Below, in pieces: positions 1 to 11,715 of a stretch of 64,000 nt of DNA. The position numbers were made by a program, and so were the translations under genes. The stretch spans positions 10,266,620 through 10,330,619 of the forward strand of contig JABAKD010000002.1 of the NCBI GenBank assembly GCA_012845835.1, written 5' to 3'. Origin of the DNA: Undaria pinnatifida. Lineage: Eukaryota > Sar > Phaeophyceae > Laminariales > Alariaceae. Under the pieces are notes generated by a model. That model made no database searches. It was not told where the DNA came from and was given only the letters and a program-made list of their open reading frames with translations. Positions within the stretch are counted from its first letter, which is position 1, and every line of letters begins with the position of its first letter.

Positions 1-497
1 TGATAACCTGCTTCGCTTGGAGGCTTCGAAGCGAAAGGAAAGAGGAGATGTCATCAATAAAAATGGTATTGGACGGAATGAATGGTTGAAAATGTTTAAT
101 TTACGGAAGAGAAAAAGGAAGGCGCCATTGATTGTGCCTTGGAAAACCCCTCGGTGTTTACTCCCACAGTAGACGAAGAACTTACCATGTTTTATTTCCA
201 AAATATACGAAGAACTCACTCACAGAAAATAACTAAAAAAGACGACACTGCATGCCCTCAATTAGCAACTTCAATGTACGCGGCACTTACACTGGTGAAG
301 ATATACAAAAATTAAAAACGAATATTGCAGACTTAGAGAGGGGCGCGAAAGGGGACATAGAATGCCCTCGATCCAATAAAGGGGATAAATAGATGCCCTC
401 GATCCAATTGGTGCTTCCAACGCAGAGAACTTATACCAGAGAAATGGAAAGCTAAACGGAAAAAGGGGGATAATCAAGCCTCACAAGACAAACAAAA

Positions 498-835
498 TAA
501 TCCTAGACCGGTATGAAATCGTACCACAATCACTAACAGCTCCCGACTCTGTGGAAGGTAGACCCCAAAACAACTTAATCCGTATGACAGATCAGTATTT
601 GATCGTACCGTAGTCACAAAACAGCTCTCCGACTCGGCGTGAGATACACGATGGGTCCTCCGGGCTTACTTGCACAATGTACGAAGAACTCACTTAGAGA
701 GGAGCCCTAATAAAGGGGATATAGAAAAATAATCCTAGACCGGTATGAATTCGTACCACTATCACTAACAGCGGCCGACTCTGTGGTAGGTAGGCCCCAA
801 AACAACTTAATCCGTGTGACAGATCAGGTTTGAAC
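498..835. repeat. Diverged direct repeat, two copies (498-615 and 729-835)
   Basis: A block of about 110 bp starting TAATCCTAGACCGGTATGAA recurs 231 bp downstream with scattered substitutions. Between the copies lie short shared phrases, such as CGAAGAACTCACT near 210 and again near 681. No coding frame is kept between the copies. The first 500 bases of the window otherwise hold nothing I can identify. Confidence 0.6.
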
Positions 836-857
836 CCATTGTAGACCAAGCACGCTC

Positions 858-2815
858 AAAATGATGAACACTCCAACAGCACCAAACGCAATAATATAAA
901 AAGCCGAATTATTAGAGCGATCTACTACTGGTATAGCACGCGTTCTTCTGGACGTATCATGTATGTGCCGTCTTGCAGCCACACCTTCAGCCACATATGC
1001 CATGGCCAGCACGCACACAGCACATGACAGCCCAACAGCACACACGCAACCAACCGCTGCACGTATGAAGCCTACTGCGCGGCACCACCAATAACGAACG
1101 ACCGCGACGGCTGGATTAGCCCTTTGACAGACCGGCGCCCCTGCTCTCGAGCCCGGGCAAGATGCGTGTCTGTCTGTTGCTTGGTTTCAGTTGATGAAGG
1201 CACTCCACTGCAGTAGCATCAAACGCAATAATATAAAAAGCCGAATTATTAGAGCGATCTACTACTGGTATAACACGCCTTCTTCTGGACGTATCATCTG
1301 TCGTCTTGCAGCCACACCTGTAGCCACATGGCCAGCAGGCACACAGCACATGACAGCCCAACAGCACACACGCAACCAACCGCTGCACGTATGAAGCCTA
1401 CAGCGCGGCACCATGAATAACAAATGACCGCGACGGCTGGATTAGCCCTTTGACAGACCGGCGCCCCTGCTCTCGAGCCCGGGCAAGATGTGTGTCTGTC
1501 TTGGCCTATTGGGTCGAACCTTACTAACTCTAAGATCGCAATTATTTGCGCGGTCGCAATTCGGCTGGTCATTTGCGTCATGTACGTTGTCTAGGAGATA
1601 TTATATTTGATCGTGAAGGGTGTCCGTCTGATTTTGCGTCGTAATAAAGTTATATTCCCGCTTTCGTTGCTGGCCGTAGGAAACCTTTCGCAGATGTCGT
1701 ATTAGTAGTATGCACATTCGTCTATTATACGAAAAGCACGCCATCGCTCACGCGTATTTGTTTACCTGGTATTTCTTTTTGTAGGTTGTCCGTCGTTGTT
1801 GTACAAATATCTTATCACACTGTAGCAGATGTAATTTTTTCATGTGCGTATTCACCCGACGAAGTTATACACATTCTTCATACAGTAACTCCTCCTGCAG
1901 AATGTTTTTGCTTAACGTCGCGCAAAGGAACGGTTTTGAGCCTACAGTATCTGTATTTGCAGACCAACCAAAGTGATGAACACTCCAACAGCACCAAACG
2001 CGATAATATAAAACGACGAATTATTAGAGCGATCTACTACTGGTATAACACGCGTTCTTCTGGACGTATCGTGTGTCGTCTTGCAGCCACACCTTCAGCC
2101 ACATATGTCATGGCCAGCACGCACACAGCACATGACAGCCCAACAGCACACACGCAACCAACCGCTGCACGTATGAAGCCTACGGCGCGGCACCACCAAT
2201 AACGAACGACCGTGATGGCTCGATTAGCCCTTTGACAGACCGGCGCCGCTGCTCTCGAGCCCGGGCAAGATATGTGTCTGTTGCTTGGTTTCAGTTGATG
2301 AGGGCACTCAGACTGTAGCAGGTGTAATTTTTTCACGTTCGTATTCACCCGACGAAGTTATACACATTCCTCATACAGTAACTCCTCCTGCTGGATGTTT
2401 TTGCGTAAGGTCGTGCAAAGGAACGGTTTTGAGCCTATCTGTATCTGCAGACCAAGCACGCTCAAAATGATGAACACTCCAACAGCACCAAACGCAATAA
2501 TATAAAGAGCCGAACTATTAGAGCGATCTACTACTAGTCTACTGGTATAATTAACCCGCGTTCTTCTGGACGTATCCTGTGTCGTCTTGCAGCCACACCT
2601 TCAGCCACATGGCCAGCACGCACACAGCACATGACATCTCAACAGCACACACGCAACCAACCGCTGCACGTATGAAGCCTACAGCGCGGCACCATGAATA
2701 ACGAATCACCGCGACGGCTGGATTAGCCCTTTGGCAGACCGGCGCCCTTGCTCTCGAGCCCGGGCAAGATGTGTGTCTGTTGCTTGGTTTCAGTTGATGA
2801 GGGCACTTCACAGCA
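858..2815 (-). repeat. Four-copy tandem array, unit about 330-490 bp
   Basis: Four related copies are anchored on the phrase ATAATATAAA at about 891, 1228, 2003 and 2497. The last two units carry an extra 150-bp spacer (1826-1980 and 2330-2470), which is itself duplicated. Read on the minus strand, each copy encodes two hydrophobic stretches (motifs CVCAVGLSCAVCVLAM and AFYIIAFGAVGVFIILS) around a basic loop. Copies 1 and 3 keep one phase through the first stretch, but copies 2 and 4 lack about 7 bp (the ATATGCC segment) and are frameshifted. The array may be a decayed duplicated exon or non-coding satellite. No family is recognised. Confidence 0.6.
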
Positions 2816-3095
2816 GTAGGTAGCTGGAGCACAGCAGTCAGTTATTCCTTTGTTATGTCAACCCCCTTGCCTGCGTTCGTTCAAGCTACCCCAACAGCAG
2901 TAACCACGTAAAGCAAAACTCAAATCATGACCCATGGCGGCTTCCGCGCGTTTATACTGTGACGGGCAGTTGTTGTTTTCTAGCCCATGCCGTGCATGCC
3001 TCGTGTCACACCTCTGGCAGCTGGTGGTGCCCTACGCTGCTCTGGGTCTCGGACGGGACGGGGCAAATAACGTCGCTTCGTCTCGTCTCGAGTGC

Positions 3096-3362
3096 CTGGC
3101 GCACAATCTGTGACCAAACAATAACAAGTTGCACATGCCACCGCAAAATTCCAAACATTATCAAGTACCTATTTCTTGAAAACATTATTACGTACCGTTT
3201 GGAAATGATGCCAATTTTGTAAATCATCCAGGCGCGTGCAATTAAACGCCTGGTGCACAATTTGTGACCAAACAATAATAAGTTGCACATGCCACCGCAA
3301 AATTCCAAACATTATCAAGTACCGTTTGGAAATGATGCCAATTTTGTAAATCATCCAGGCGT
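3096..3362. repeat. Tandem duplication, unit about 150 bp
   Basis: The block running from CCTGGCGCACAATCTGTGAC to AAATCATCCAGGCG is followed by a second, slightly shorter copy. The copy at 3250-3362 lacks an internal stretch of about 25 bp (TATTTCTTGAAAACATTATTACGTACC in part). Identity is high, which suggests a recent duplication. No gene is visible in it. Confidence 0.75.
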
Positions 3363-3370
3363 TGCAGTCA

Positions 3371-3575
3371 CTAAGATTCAACCAAAATTTCCGAAATTCC
3401 TCCTCGACATGCGGTATTTTTGCAACTTCTCGCTTGTCTCGCTCGGCATCCGTCCGCGTTCACGTCGATGAGCGGAACGGACACGGCAGGGCGAGGGGCG
3501 TTGGAGCCGCCCCCCGAAGGCGGCGCTTGAACGAAGCTATATTCGACTGAGAATTCCTGTTCCGCGAATCGCATA
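3371..3575 (-). CDS. Candidate last exon of gene B
   Basis: A T-rich tract ending CGGCCGAAG precedes an open frame. It accepts the two dangling bases of the previous exon (donor AAGAG/GTGAGC at 4198) in the right phase and runs 68 codons to a stop at 3371. The middle holds a GC-rich hairpin (GCCGCCTTCGGGGGGCGGC) like those in repeats elsewhere in the window, so this could equally be repeat sequence with a chance frame. Only a transcript would settle it. Confidence 0.25.
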
Positions 3576-6500
3576 CTTCGGCCGAGACAAAAAAAAACTC
3601 CTGACCAAATCCCTGATACCAACGAAGGATTTTATATAGTTTTATTTATACGCCACATCCCACGCCATCGGTGTGGCTCTGTCATAACCCCCAACAAACA
3701 CGTGCCGCTTCCTGGCGATCCCTACGTAGCTGGAGTTTCAAGCGTGGCCTTCTCCTGGGAATTATCCATGCGTATCCTACAAACGGTCTAAAACTAAATG
3801 CTGTGTTTTGAGAGTGAGTGTTTTCTCAATAACGATTTAACAGATCGCGGTCATGGGCGCGTCTATCGAGTACCCAAAAAGTGTAAAAAATACTGCTATT
3901 AGTGTTGAGTACACCCAAGAAAGTACCGGTTAAATGCGAAATCGTTATTTTCTCGGAGCAAGTTTTTTGTGTATTTACAACAAGTGGTCATCGCGTCCAG
4001 TAGTGATTATAGTGATGTGTCCCTGCGCCACTCCCCTACGAACGTCCGGGAGGGGAACCTTGTACCCAGTATATTTGCCAATATACCTAATAAACTGCCA
4101 GTACATTTGCTAGCATACCCAATATACTGCTAGTATACTCAGTATACGCTCCAGTTTCCCACCCAAAACCAAAGCACACGCCAAACCGCCAGCTCACCTC
4201 TTCGCCGGACGCTCCCCCCCGCCTTCCTCCGCCCCCTGCAGCTGCGCCGTGTCTACCCGCGCCCCACCCTGCGCGAAAAACGCTCCTGTTCCCGCGCTTT
4301 CTACGGCGAACGGTCGTTTTCTGTCCCTCCCGGTCCCCTCCTCATCACCGCCTCCGACGCCTCCGCGGTTATCGTCAGTGAAACCGTTGCCATCGTTGCT
4401 GTGCCTTGCCCCTCCTGCAACACCGCCGTGCGCGGCGGGGAAACCCCCTCGTGAGGAGGAGGCGCGCGCGGGGCCGGTGATGGTGACCGCGGCCGCTACC
4501 GCGGCTGTAACTTCCGCAGCATCGTCAAAACCGCCACGAACGCCGCCGCTATCACTACTACCACCGCTGCCGCCGCTACCACCACCACCGCCAGCATTAC
4601 CACCGCTACCACCACCACCGCCACCATTACCACTACCACTACCACCATCGTCAGCTACCGCCATCCTAGCCACGGCCGACCCCGGCCCTAGCCTCGATTC
4701 GGTGGGACCGGCGGTCACCCCTCCATTCTCATCATTTCGCGGCCCAAGCGGGGATGCTTTCGAGTGCACATTTTCTTGAACCTTCACCGCCGGCGTGGCG
4801 AGAGCGGCCGGTGACGGTGACAGCGTATGACCCCCGCTAATGCCATTACCACCATCGCCACCGGCACTGCCAGCACCACCATCACCATCATCGCCACCGC
4901 TGCCGCCGCCGCCACCACCGCCACCACCACCACCGCGACCACCACCGCCTTCTGTGCTGTTGCCCGCCATCTCTGTCGCAGCCTCTGTCGCAGCCACCGC
5001 AGCCAGTGCCGTCGTTGACCGGCCGCCGTCAGTGTTGTCCTTCTTTGCCGCTATCGGTGCACCTTCCTCATTTTTTACCGTCGCCTTGGCGGAAGGTAAG
5101 GACGCCGACGCGGACACTGCTGGCGATGGTTCCCCGCCAACTGCATCGATTTCACCACCGCCACCACCACCACCACCACCACCACCACCACTGCCACCAC
5201 CGCTCACGACCGCCGCCAGACTCTCGTCGCCCATCCTCTGCGTGGAGACGTCTCCCCGGCACCCCTCGATAGCCGTGAGGGGACCAGGTCCACTCCCCTC
5301 TTTTTCTTCAACCTGGCAAAAAAAGCGGAGGGATGGATAATTCAACGGGTCGCATTATTTTTTGAGTTCTCCAAAGCACAAAGCACAGATTTTCGATTGT
5401 TTATCGGGCTGCGCTTTCACGTTTTTTCCAACAGATAGTTTTCGGGTCAGCCAAACAGCGCCTCAAGCAAATATGTCAGAAGACGGCACTTGAGCCCTTG
5501 ACCCACGGCAATTTCCAATAATCGACCTTGATTGACGCCTAACTACAAGGTTTTAGTGTGGAACGATCGGGTTGACATCCTTGACCGCTGAACGTTTTCC
5601 CTTGACTGGCCGTCTTTGGTGTCAAGCGAGAAGTCTCGGAAAAAATAGGCGCACCCCTACCGAGGCATGCGTCCCCGGTGAGGTGTGTTCTGATTTTCCT
5701 TACCGGGGTTAAGGTGTCGGACGCCCGCAGGCGTTCTGCCCTTCGGGCCGTCCTCTGCTCCTCCCGGCATTTGGTGACCACATCTTTGATCTGCTCCCCC
5801 CACGTTTCCGCCGCGGCGAAGTCAGGCTGCCACAAAAAAAAAAAAAAAAAACGACGAATTAACAAAACACACATAACAAAACAGTACCAAAATAACAAAA
5901 GCCAAAACGGTAGAAAACAACACTACCATCAAAACAACGCCACCACCAATGCTACCACTACCACTTCCTCAACCACCACCACCACCACCACCCCTCCTCC
6001 CCCCCAACCCGCAACACCCACCCACCCCCACCACTCCCCCCCACCAACATTGCCCCGCCCCCCACCCTCCGCCGCCCCCCGCCCGCCCGAATACATCATT
6101 ATCATCACCTGGAGACGGGCGGGCCCTACATAAGCCTTCTTCTTGAAAGGGTAGGCGGAGGCGTGCTTGAGGTAAGGCCGCGTGTTGGCGGGAGTGACCC
6201 AGTCCGTGACGTGATGGCCTCCTTCACACAGAAAAACCACGAGACACATGAACCGCGGATTGATCCCTTGGTCGGCAGGGTGGGGGTCTTTAATGCGCTC
6301 CAGCAACTGCACTCAGCCGGGATGGAAAAGAGGGAGGGGGGGCGAGGGGGGGGGGGGGGGAGTCGGAGGCGAGGATAAGGGGGGGCGGGGGGGGGGGGGG
6401 GGGGGCGTCGGAGGCGAGGTTAGGAGTGGGCGTGAGGGGGGGCTAGGGGTGGCCACCGTAGGATTGCCATGACCCCATGGCCGACCCCACCGGCGGCTAG

Positions 6501-9500
6501 GGGAGGGGCGCGGGGAGATACGCACGTTCCGCTGATAGCCAGCCTCCGTCGGATGTCGCTATTGAAATTTCATCGGCCACGTTCCCCCCCCCCGCCCCCC
6601 CCTCCCCTCATCTCCCTGCGGCGCCGCCGCGGTTCGGAAACCCCACCTAACGCGTGCTACGATACGGGTAGCACCTTTTGGCCAAACTGTTTCGTGCCGA
6701 AAAGGCTCCTCAACCGAGGTACTACGCAATCTCATTGGATAATAAACATATCATCCCTTGCACATACCTATTTTAGCTGTAGGGTTGCTAAAATCGGGTT
6801 GCACATCCGTTGCTGTTACAGTCAGGTCTTGGGGTAAGGTATGGACCTCCTCAAACAAGGAGATGAGGAACGCTATGACGCACGCCTATCGCGGCGCGCT
6901 TCGCCTGCGAACTTAGACCACCCCATCAAGAATGACGGGTCACTTGTCATATTAATACACCTCGGCGGCGCAAACGTTCAAAATGAAGACCTCCACAACT
7001 GCAACAACAAAACACCCTGGACAAACAATCTCCTCAAAAGCATCCGACCCGACAACTCGAAACGCCTTCAACAAGCCCGTGACACACCCGAAAAAATTAG
7101 GCTTACATCCATTCTGCTCTTTTCTCCTATGTGCCTGGCAGCAATACGCTTTTTGCTGGATACTGAACACAAAACAAAACTGTCACTGTACTATGTATTC
7201 CCTAACATACGGTTGTAACGCCCGAAAAACAGTCCCAAATACCGAACATGCTACTGATACTGTAAAAAACGCCCCAATAAATTTCCCACAGTAACGCATT
7301 GGGCATAAACCTAGAAACGATGATGGCAACATCCCTCCCCCCTGCCACACCCCCTCCCTAAAAACACCGATGACAATCCCTCTCTCTGCTTCCCTCACCT
7401 CACGCTTCGAGCACAGCCTGGCTGGCCACATCGTCTGGCTCTTCCTGCGGCACTTGGCCAGCACCACTGTATCAATACACCGACCCCTCCGCGCCGCCTG
7501 CGCGGCTGCCGCTACCTCCCCCATCCCCACCGGTCTGTCCCCTCTCCCCCCCCCCCCCCCTCTCCTCCCTCCACAACATCCTCGGGACTATCGCCTCCAC
7601 CGACAGCAACACCACCACCGCGACCACCCCCACCACGGCCACGGCCCCGGCCGCGCCCCCTACCCACACCCGCGGCATAGCTCTTATTCGGAGGCCTACC
7701 AGGACCCGGCCGCTTCGGAGCCACCGCCACCGCCATCACCGGCTCTTGCATAAGGCGTTCCCTCTTAAGAACGGGTTCTCGAGCCTCCGGCGATCCTTGG
7801 GGGGGGGCTGCCCGGCCCACAACCCCGTGTTTCGCCCTTGGAGCAAACGTTCCGTTCTCCGTCCTAGGTTGTCGCGTGCTGTAGTGCTGCTGTGGGGAGC
7901 CTGGAGTTTCGTCGTGAGGATCTACGGCGCGGCTGGCCCCAGCCCCACCCCTGCCTCTACCACCACCGCTACCGCCGCCACCACTACCACTACCACCTCC
8001 GCCGCTGCTTCTGGCAACGCGCCTATCGTTCTTAGACTTGACCTCCTGCAGCACTTCCTGAAACTCTTGGAACTTAGTGCTCCTGTTCGTTGTCGGTTGC
8101 GTTTGGTTGATAAAAAAATACACGGGAGAAATAGATGAACGCCGTAGAACCAAAGAGCAGGGGAAGGTAAAGTAAACGGATGGTATCACACCAGGTAGAG
8201 GTTACTATTTTATGCAAGACGTGTAATATGCGGGGGTGGGCAGATAGGCGATGGAGGAGGTGAATTAAGTATATAATACCAGGTAGGAGTTGTTATCTTA
8301 TGCAAGGGGTGTACCTTGGGGGGTGGGTAGGTGGACGATTGATTTAGGCTTGCTTAAGCTGTGCGTGTACCATGGGTAAATGGAGGGGGGGGAGTGGGGG
8401 TGGGGGTATATACCAGTTTTGCATACTCTGCTATAATACTATACCGTGGAGCACGGCGTAGAGTAGAGCGAAAAAGAATGCAGGGCAGTACAGCACAGAC
8501 AGTACTATGAGCTTACATAACAGTACTAGAGAGCACAGCACAGCACCGCGTCGCACAAACAGTGCAGTAACTTACAGTACAGCACCCTACATAACACAGC
8601 ATAGCACAACACCGCGCAGCGCAATAGCTTAACAGGCACAATACAGTACAACTCACACCACAGCAGACCGCAGCAGACCACACCACACCACACCACACCA
8701 CATATCAAACCAAGCAGGCGTCATAACTCACGGTGTTCGAGTTCGCCCTCCAAATCGGGTCGGCACAGTGATCTTCTTCTTCTTAGTCTTCACAGCCGCC
8801 CCCGCAGAGCTCCCCTCTCCCCCCCCCCCAACCGACGCCGCCACCACTGAGCCAGGACTACTCGCCTCCGCTACTGTCTCATCTAGAGGTGACCCCAAGG
8901 ATTCCCCAGCTTGAGAAATGGAAGGAGTTGCAACCCTTAGAGTGGAGGCGCCCTCCAAAGGTTCGTCCGCTTGAGAAGCGGAAGGGATTTCAACACTTTC
9001 AGCGGCGACACCGCTTCTGGGGATGGCGGGAGCGGTCCTCCCGCACTCCGGTGAGCGGAGTCCTATCGTCGGCGCCGCCGTCAACGTCTCATTTTCGAGA
9101 GGAGGCGAAGGTTGCTCGCTGGCGCTTCTGCCGTCCTTTAGGGCGTCCGCGGGTGCGGGTACGGCAGCACCGGGAGCGGAGATGCCGTCGGTAGCGCCCC
9201 CGCTTTCGGCTGCCTTCTGCTGTTCCCCAGCAGCAGCGGCCCGCTCCCCATCAGCACCATCAGCAGCAACAGCGGGAGCGGCAGCAGTAACACCACTGTC
9301 GTCACCAGCAGCAGCAGCATCAGCGGTAGCTACAGCATCAGCAGAAGCATCATCGGCAGCAACAGCATCATCATCATCAGCAGCGGCAGCAGCAGCGGCA
9401 GCAACACCTGCCCCCGGCGTGTCCACAAACACCCCTCTCGTCACGCCGACAACTCCGCTGTGACCATCCTCATCACCGCCCGTATCGCCCCACTTACCAC

Positions 9501-10227
9501 CCGTGGCGGCGGCTGCAGCCCCCGCTCGAGGCGGCTGGGTTGGCACCCATGCCGTCGAGTACGGCTGGGGATACATGATACCTCCGCCACCACCATCACC
9601 GCCACCACCGCCACCACCACCGCCATCACCGTCACCCACACCAACACCACCACTCCCGCCATCGAAGCGACCATCAGTCGGGACCGCATTGCTCAACCGT
9701 GAAGCGGGGTCCATTCCCCCACCAGCCGAAACCGCAGAGCTGTATCGCGGAGTCGGGCCCAATCCCCCCCCGCGAACGCTTATGCTTCTACCCACACTCC
9801 ACCTGCTGTCACCACCATCGCTACCGCCGCCACTGTTTAAGCCACCGCCACCGCCACCGAGTGCACTAGGTGTCACCCGTTGCCCCGACATCTGCGTATC
9901 CCCGCTACCCGGCGAACGCCAATCCCTCGAGTCTGGAACACCTTGCTCTTGGGCCGGTGAAAAACCCGCACCATACCCATACCCGTACCCAACGTCACCG
10001 TAAACACCACCACCACTACCGCCGTCACCACCACCAGCGCCGTTGTCGCTGCCATCACCCTGCGACAGTCTGCCGCCGTCAAGGGTTGGGGGGAGGGGGA
10101 CTTCGGCACCCGTCCTCCATCCCCCCGGCGGAGGCGTGTCGCTCTCGTTCCTTTCTCGGGATGATGGGTCGTTGTGAGGGTTTCCTGAAGGCCTGGGAAG
10201 CGGCTCTCCATGGGATCTGCCCCACAT
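3371..10227 (-). CDS. Gene B: AT-hook and PWWP-like nuclear protein, low-complexity, multi-exon
   Basis: Likely a chromatin-associated protein, inferred from domain content. Exons in transcript order: 10227-8732; 8082-7399 (contains a frame break, see separate entries); 6306-6109; 5826-5704; 5312-4198; and a low-confidence last exon 3575-3371. The ATG at 10227 is preceded two codons upstream by an in-frame TAA. The phases 2/1, 0/0, 0/0, 0/0 and 2/1 match across the chosen GT-AG junctions. Exon 1 (498 codons) is Gly/Ala/Ser-rich with Asp and Ala runs and ends in a basic KTKKKK patch. Exon 2 has an AT-hook. The end of exon 2 plus exon 3 forms a PWWP-like fold. Exon 4 is charged and helix-like (GEQIKDVVTKCREEQRTARR). 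Exon 5 is poly-Gly/Asp with a basic end. The total is about 1,200 residues. The 3' end is uncertain and the protein has no name I can assign. Confidence 0.65.
4060..4150. repeat. Short AT-rich minisatellite in the last intron of gene B
   Basis: Phrases such as CAGTATATTTGCCAATATACC, CAGTACATTTGCTAGCATACC and CTAGTATACTCAGTATACGC form a degenerate 20-25 bp tandem series just downstream of the 4198 donor. The rest of 3620-4060 holds nothing recognisable. Confidence 0.5.
4198..5312 (-). CDS. Gene B exon 5: poly-Gly/Asp/Ser low-complexity exon
   Basis: The acceptor TTTTTTGCCAG/GTTGAAG at 5312 and donor AAGAG/GTGAGC at 4198 bound 1,115 bp. The reading frame is open throughout and consists of repeated Gly-Gly-Ser/Asp tracts, coded by (GGT/GGC)n runs that look like triplet microsatellites. 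It ends in a short conserved-looking tail with GRDRKRPFAVES and PAKR. Pro-rich open frames on the opposite strand are shadows of these triplet runs. Low-complexity content gives no function; a disordered linker is likely. Confidence 0.65.
5704..5826 (-). CDS. Gene B exon 4: charged helical segment
   Basis: A long T-tract ending TGTGGCAG gives a strong acceptor at 5826, and ACCCCG/GTAAGG a strong donor. The 41 codons have no stop and encode a charged segment (TWGEQIKDVVTKCREEQ, then Arg-rich) that looks like a single long amphipathic helix or short coiled coil. It is phase 0 on both sides. Confidence 0.7.
6109..6306 (-). CDS. Gene B exon 3: second half of PWWP-like domain
   Basis: The acceptor GAGTGCAG/TTGCTGG and donor CTCCAG/GTGATG bound 66 codons, phase 0 at both ends. 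The core MCLVVFLCEGGHHVTDWV followed by an RPYL motif fits the back half of a PWWP fold: a beta strand, an aromatic or acidic turn, a strand with Trp, then a helix leading to a basic KKK patch. It directly continues the WPARLCSKRE end of the previous exon. The PWWP call rests on my alignment by eye with BRPF1/DNMT3-type PWWP patterns. Confidence 0.6.
6320..6470. repeat. Poly-G and duplicated G-rich block in gene B intron
   Basis: Runs of 12-18 G on the plus strand alternate with a duplicated AGTCGGAGGCGAGGATA-type phrase. On the gene's sense strand these are C-runs directly upstream of an acceptor, so they may serve as a polypyrimidine tract. Homopolymer lengths here are unreliable in most assemblies. 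Confidence 0.6.
7399..8082 (-). CDS. Gene B exon 2: AT-hook, RG-rich stretch and first half of PWWP-like domain
   Basis: The acceptor CGAACAG/GAGCACT at 8082 matches the phase-2 donor of exon 1. The frame encodes a helix (STKFQEFQEVLQEVK), Gly/Ser tracts, the AT-hook KRPGPGRPPNK (about 7690-7720) and an RGRGRGRG tract. It then meets a stop at 7512. The next block, in a frame one base away, reads VVLAKC, then WPARLCSKRE to a good donor at 7399 and resembles the N-terminal half of a PWWP domain. A 14-base C-run at about 7548-7561 lies between the two frames. Either an unrecognised intron sits here or the run length is miscalled. Confidence 0.6.
8182..8345. repeat. Tandem duplication in gene B intron 1, unit about 85 bp
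   Basis: Two copies of a block containing ACCAGGTAG, GTT, TTATGCAAG and GTGTA lie side by side. The unit is AT-rich and the copies differ mainly by short indels. Confidence 0.5.
8455..8705. repeat. ACAGCACAGTAC-type minisatellite in gene B intron 1
   Basis: Degenerate repeats of AGCACAGCA/CAGTAC run up to about 25 bp short of the exon 1 donor and end in (CACCA)n. The Cys-rich frames on the minus strand through this block are repeat artefacts. Confidence 0.6.
8732..10227 (-). CDS. Gene B exon 1 with start codon
   Basis: The ATG at 10227 follows TAA-GAT in frame, which supports this start. The alternative is an acceptor GGGGCAG/ATCC four codons in. The 498 codons are rich in Gly, Ala, Ser and Asp: a Tyr/Gly repeat (YGDVGYGYGYG), poly-Gly, poly-Ala/Asp, then Ser/Pro/Glu-rich sequence and a basic KTKKKKITVPTRFGGR end. 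The donor ACACC/GTGAGT leaves phase 2, which fits exon 2. It reads as a disordered N-terminal half; no catalytic motif was seen. Confidence 0.65.
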
Positions 10228-11010
10228 ATCTTAGGCGTCTCGTGTTACTACCCGTCGGATGGATACCTCTTGGGATTTCTGGTTTGGTCGGTTGGATGGT
10301 CGAGTGATTGGTTGGTTGGTTGATTGAAATTGTTGGTCCGTCGTTGAATAAATGGTTGCTTGGTTGGTAGAATTTGTTTGTACGCCGGTGTTGGTTGGTA
10401 TAATTCAGCCTTTTTAAAACCGTTGAAAGCGCCTTTATCGCGCGTCCGAGCGCTGTTGGCGCCGCCCCCTTCCTCCTTGAATCGCTCCCCGAATCAGCGA
10501 GGCCTATCCTTTAACAACGACAGCAGAGCGCGCAACAATGGGGGGGGGGAGGGGGGGTGAGCGAGAACAAAAAACGGCGGCAGGGAAGCAGGTACCCAGA
10601 ATAGCTGTTAGAGGTACGAGTTGGCCTAGCTCCGACAAAATCGTTGGCATTCCACACTCAGTCTTTGTTACATCATAAATCCGATAAATGGACTATGTGC
10701 GAGATGCAGAATTGGGTTGGGCACAAAACCATACCTGGTATGAATCGACGAACGTGACAACCCAAGGCCAACCTAATCCAAGAAAGATTAGGTTAGCAGT
10801 GCCATTTTAGACATTGTAACCCACAGCCCCACCCGATTGTTCTTGGGTTTGATTGGCCTTGGCTTGTGATGTTCGTTGGTTTCAAGTGTTTTCCCATCCA
10901 AATTTGGCACCTCGCAAACGCCATGGCGCTTACAACTTGGTTTAGTTAAGGCAAAATGTTGTACACTAACTCTTCGTCATACGTTCATGCCCAGGTATAG
11001 TAGTGTAGTA
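10228..11010. other. Upstream flank of gene B; GGTT-rich repeat and a foldback element
   Basis: GGTT/GGTTGATT repeats run from 10285 to 10400. A poly-G tract lies at 10540-10558. An imperfect inverted repeat at 10749-10788 / 10839-10879 is described separately. There is no open frame with domain content. A promoter for gene B should lie here, but no motif is clear enough to call. Confidence 0.5.
10735..10900. repeat. Foldback (inverted-repeat) element, copy 1
   Basis: The left arm CGAACGTGACAACCCAAGG pairs with the right arm CCTTGGCTTGTGATGTTCG across about 50 bp, with several mismatches. The right-arm phrase ATGTTCGTTGGTTTCAA recurs at about 55,700 in another inverted repeat, so this looks like a dispersed family. 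Confidence 0.55.
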
Positions 11011-11097
11011 TATGTATCCCCACCACGACTTGGGTGTAACCCTACCCACTATTAATACACAATGTGTGCGTCGACGGCTGTCGTTAGACATTTTTCA

Positions 11098-11392
<295 letters not shown>

Positions 11393-11533
11393 TCCCAGAA
11401 TTCTCCCAGGTGATCAGGGATGGGGTCTAGGGTGTACGGTTGAAAGTAAAGATTATTAAAAAAAAATGAAAATGAAAAAATACACCTCAGCTGTGAGATC
11501 GACCAGAAAGGGTTTTGATCAAAGAAGTATCAT

Positions 11534-11595
11534 ACGATGATGATGATGATGATGGTGATGATGATATTGTTGTGGATGATGATGATGACGCTGAT

Positions 11596-11626
<31 letters not shown>

Positions 11627-11715
11627 ACGATGATGATGGTTGTGATGTTGATGATGGTGACGATGATGCTGGTAACGATGACGATGATATTGATGCTGAG
11701 AATGATTATTATTAT
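11534..11715. repeat. (GAT)n-type microsatellite with GCT/GGT interruptions
   Basis: Imperfect GATGAT repeats, about 180 bp. Poly-Asp, poly-Met and poly-His frames are artefacts. From here to about 12,350 I see no further feature. Confidence 0.95.

Noticed and set aside
4249..5340. Long Pro-rich and His-rich frames on the plus strand
   Set aside because: They are antisense to the Gly/Asp triplet tracts of gene B exon 5, where splice sites and phases support the minus strand.
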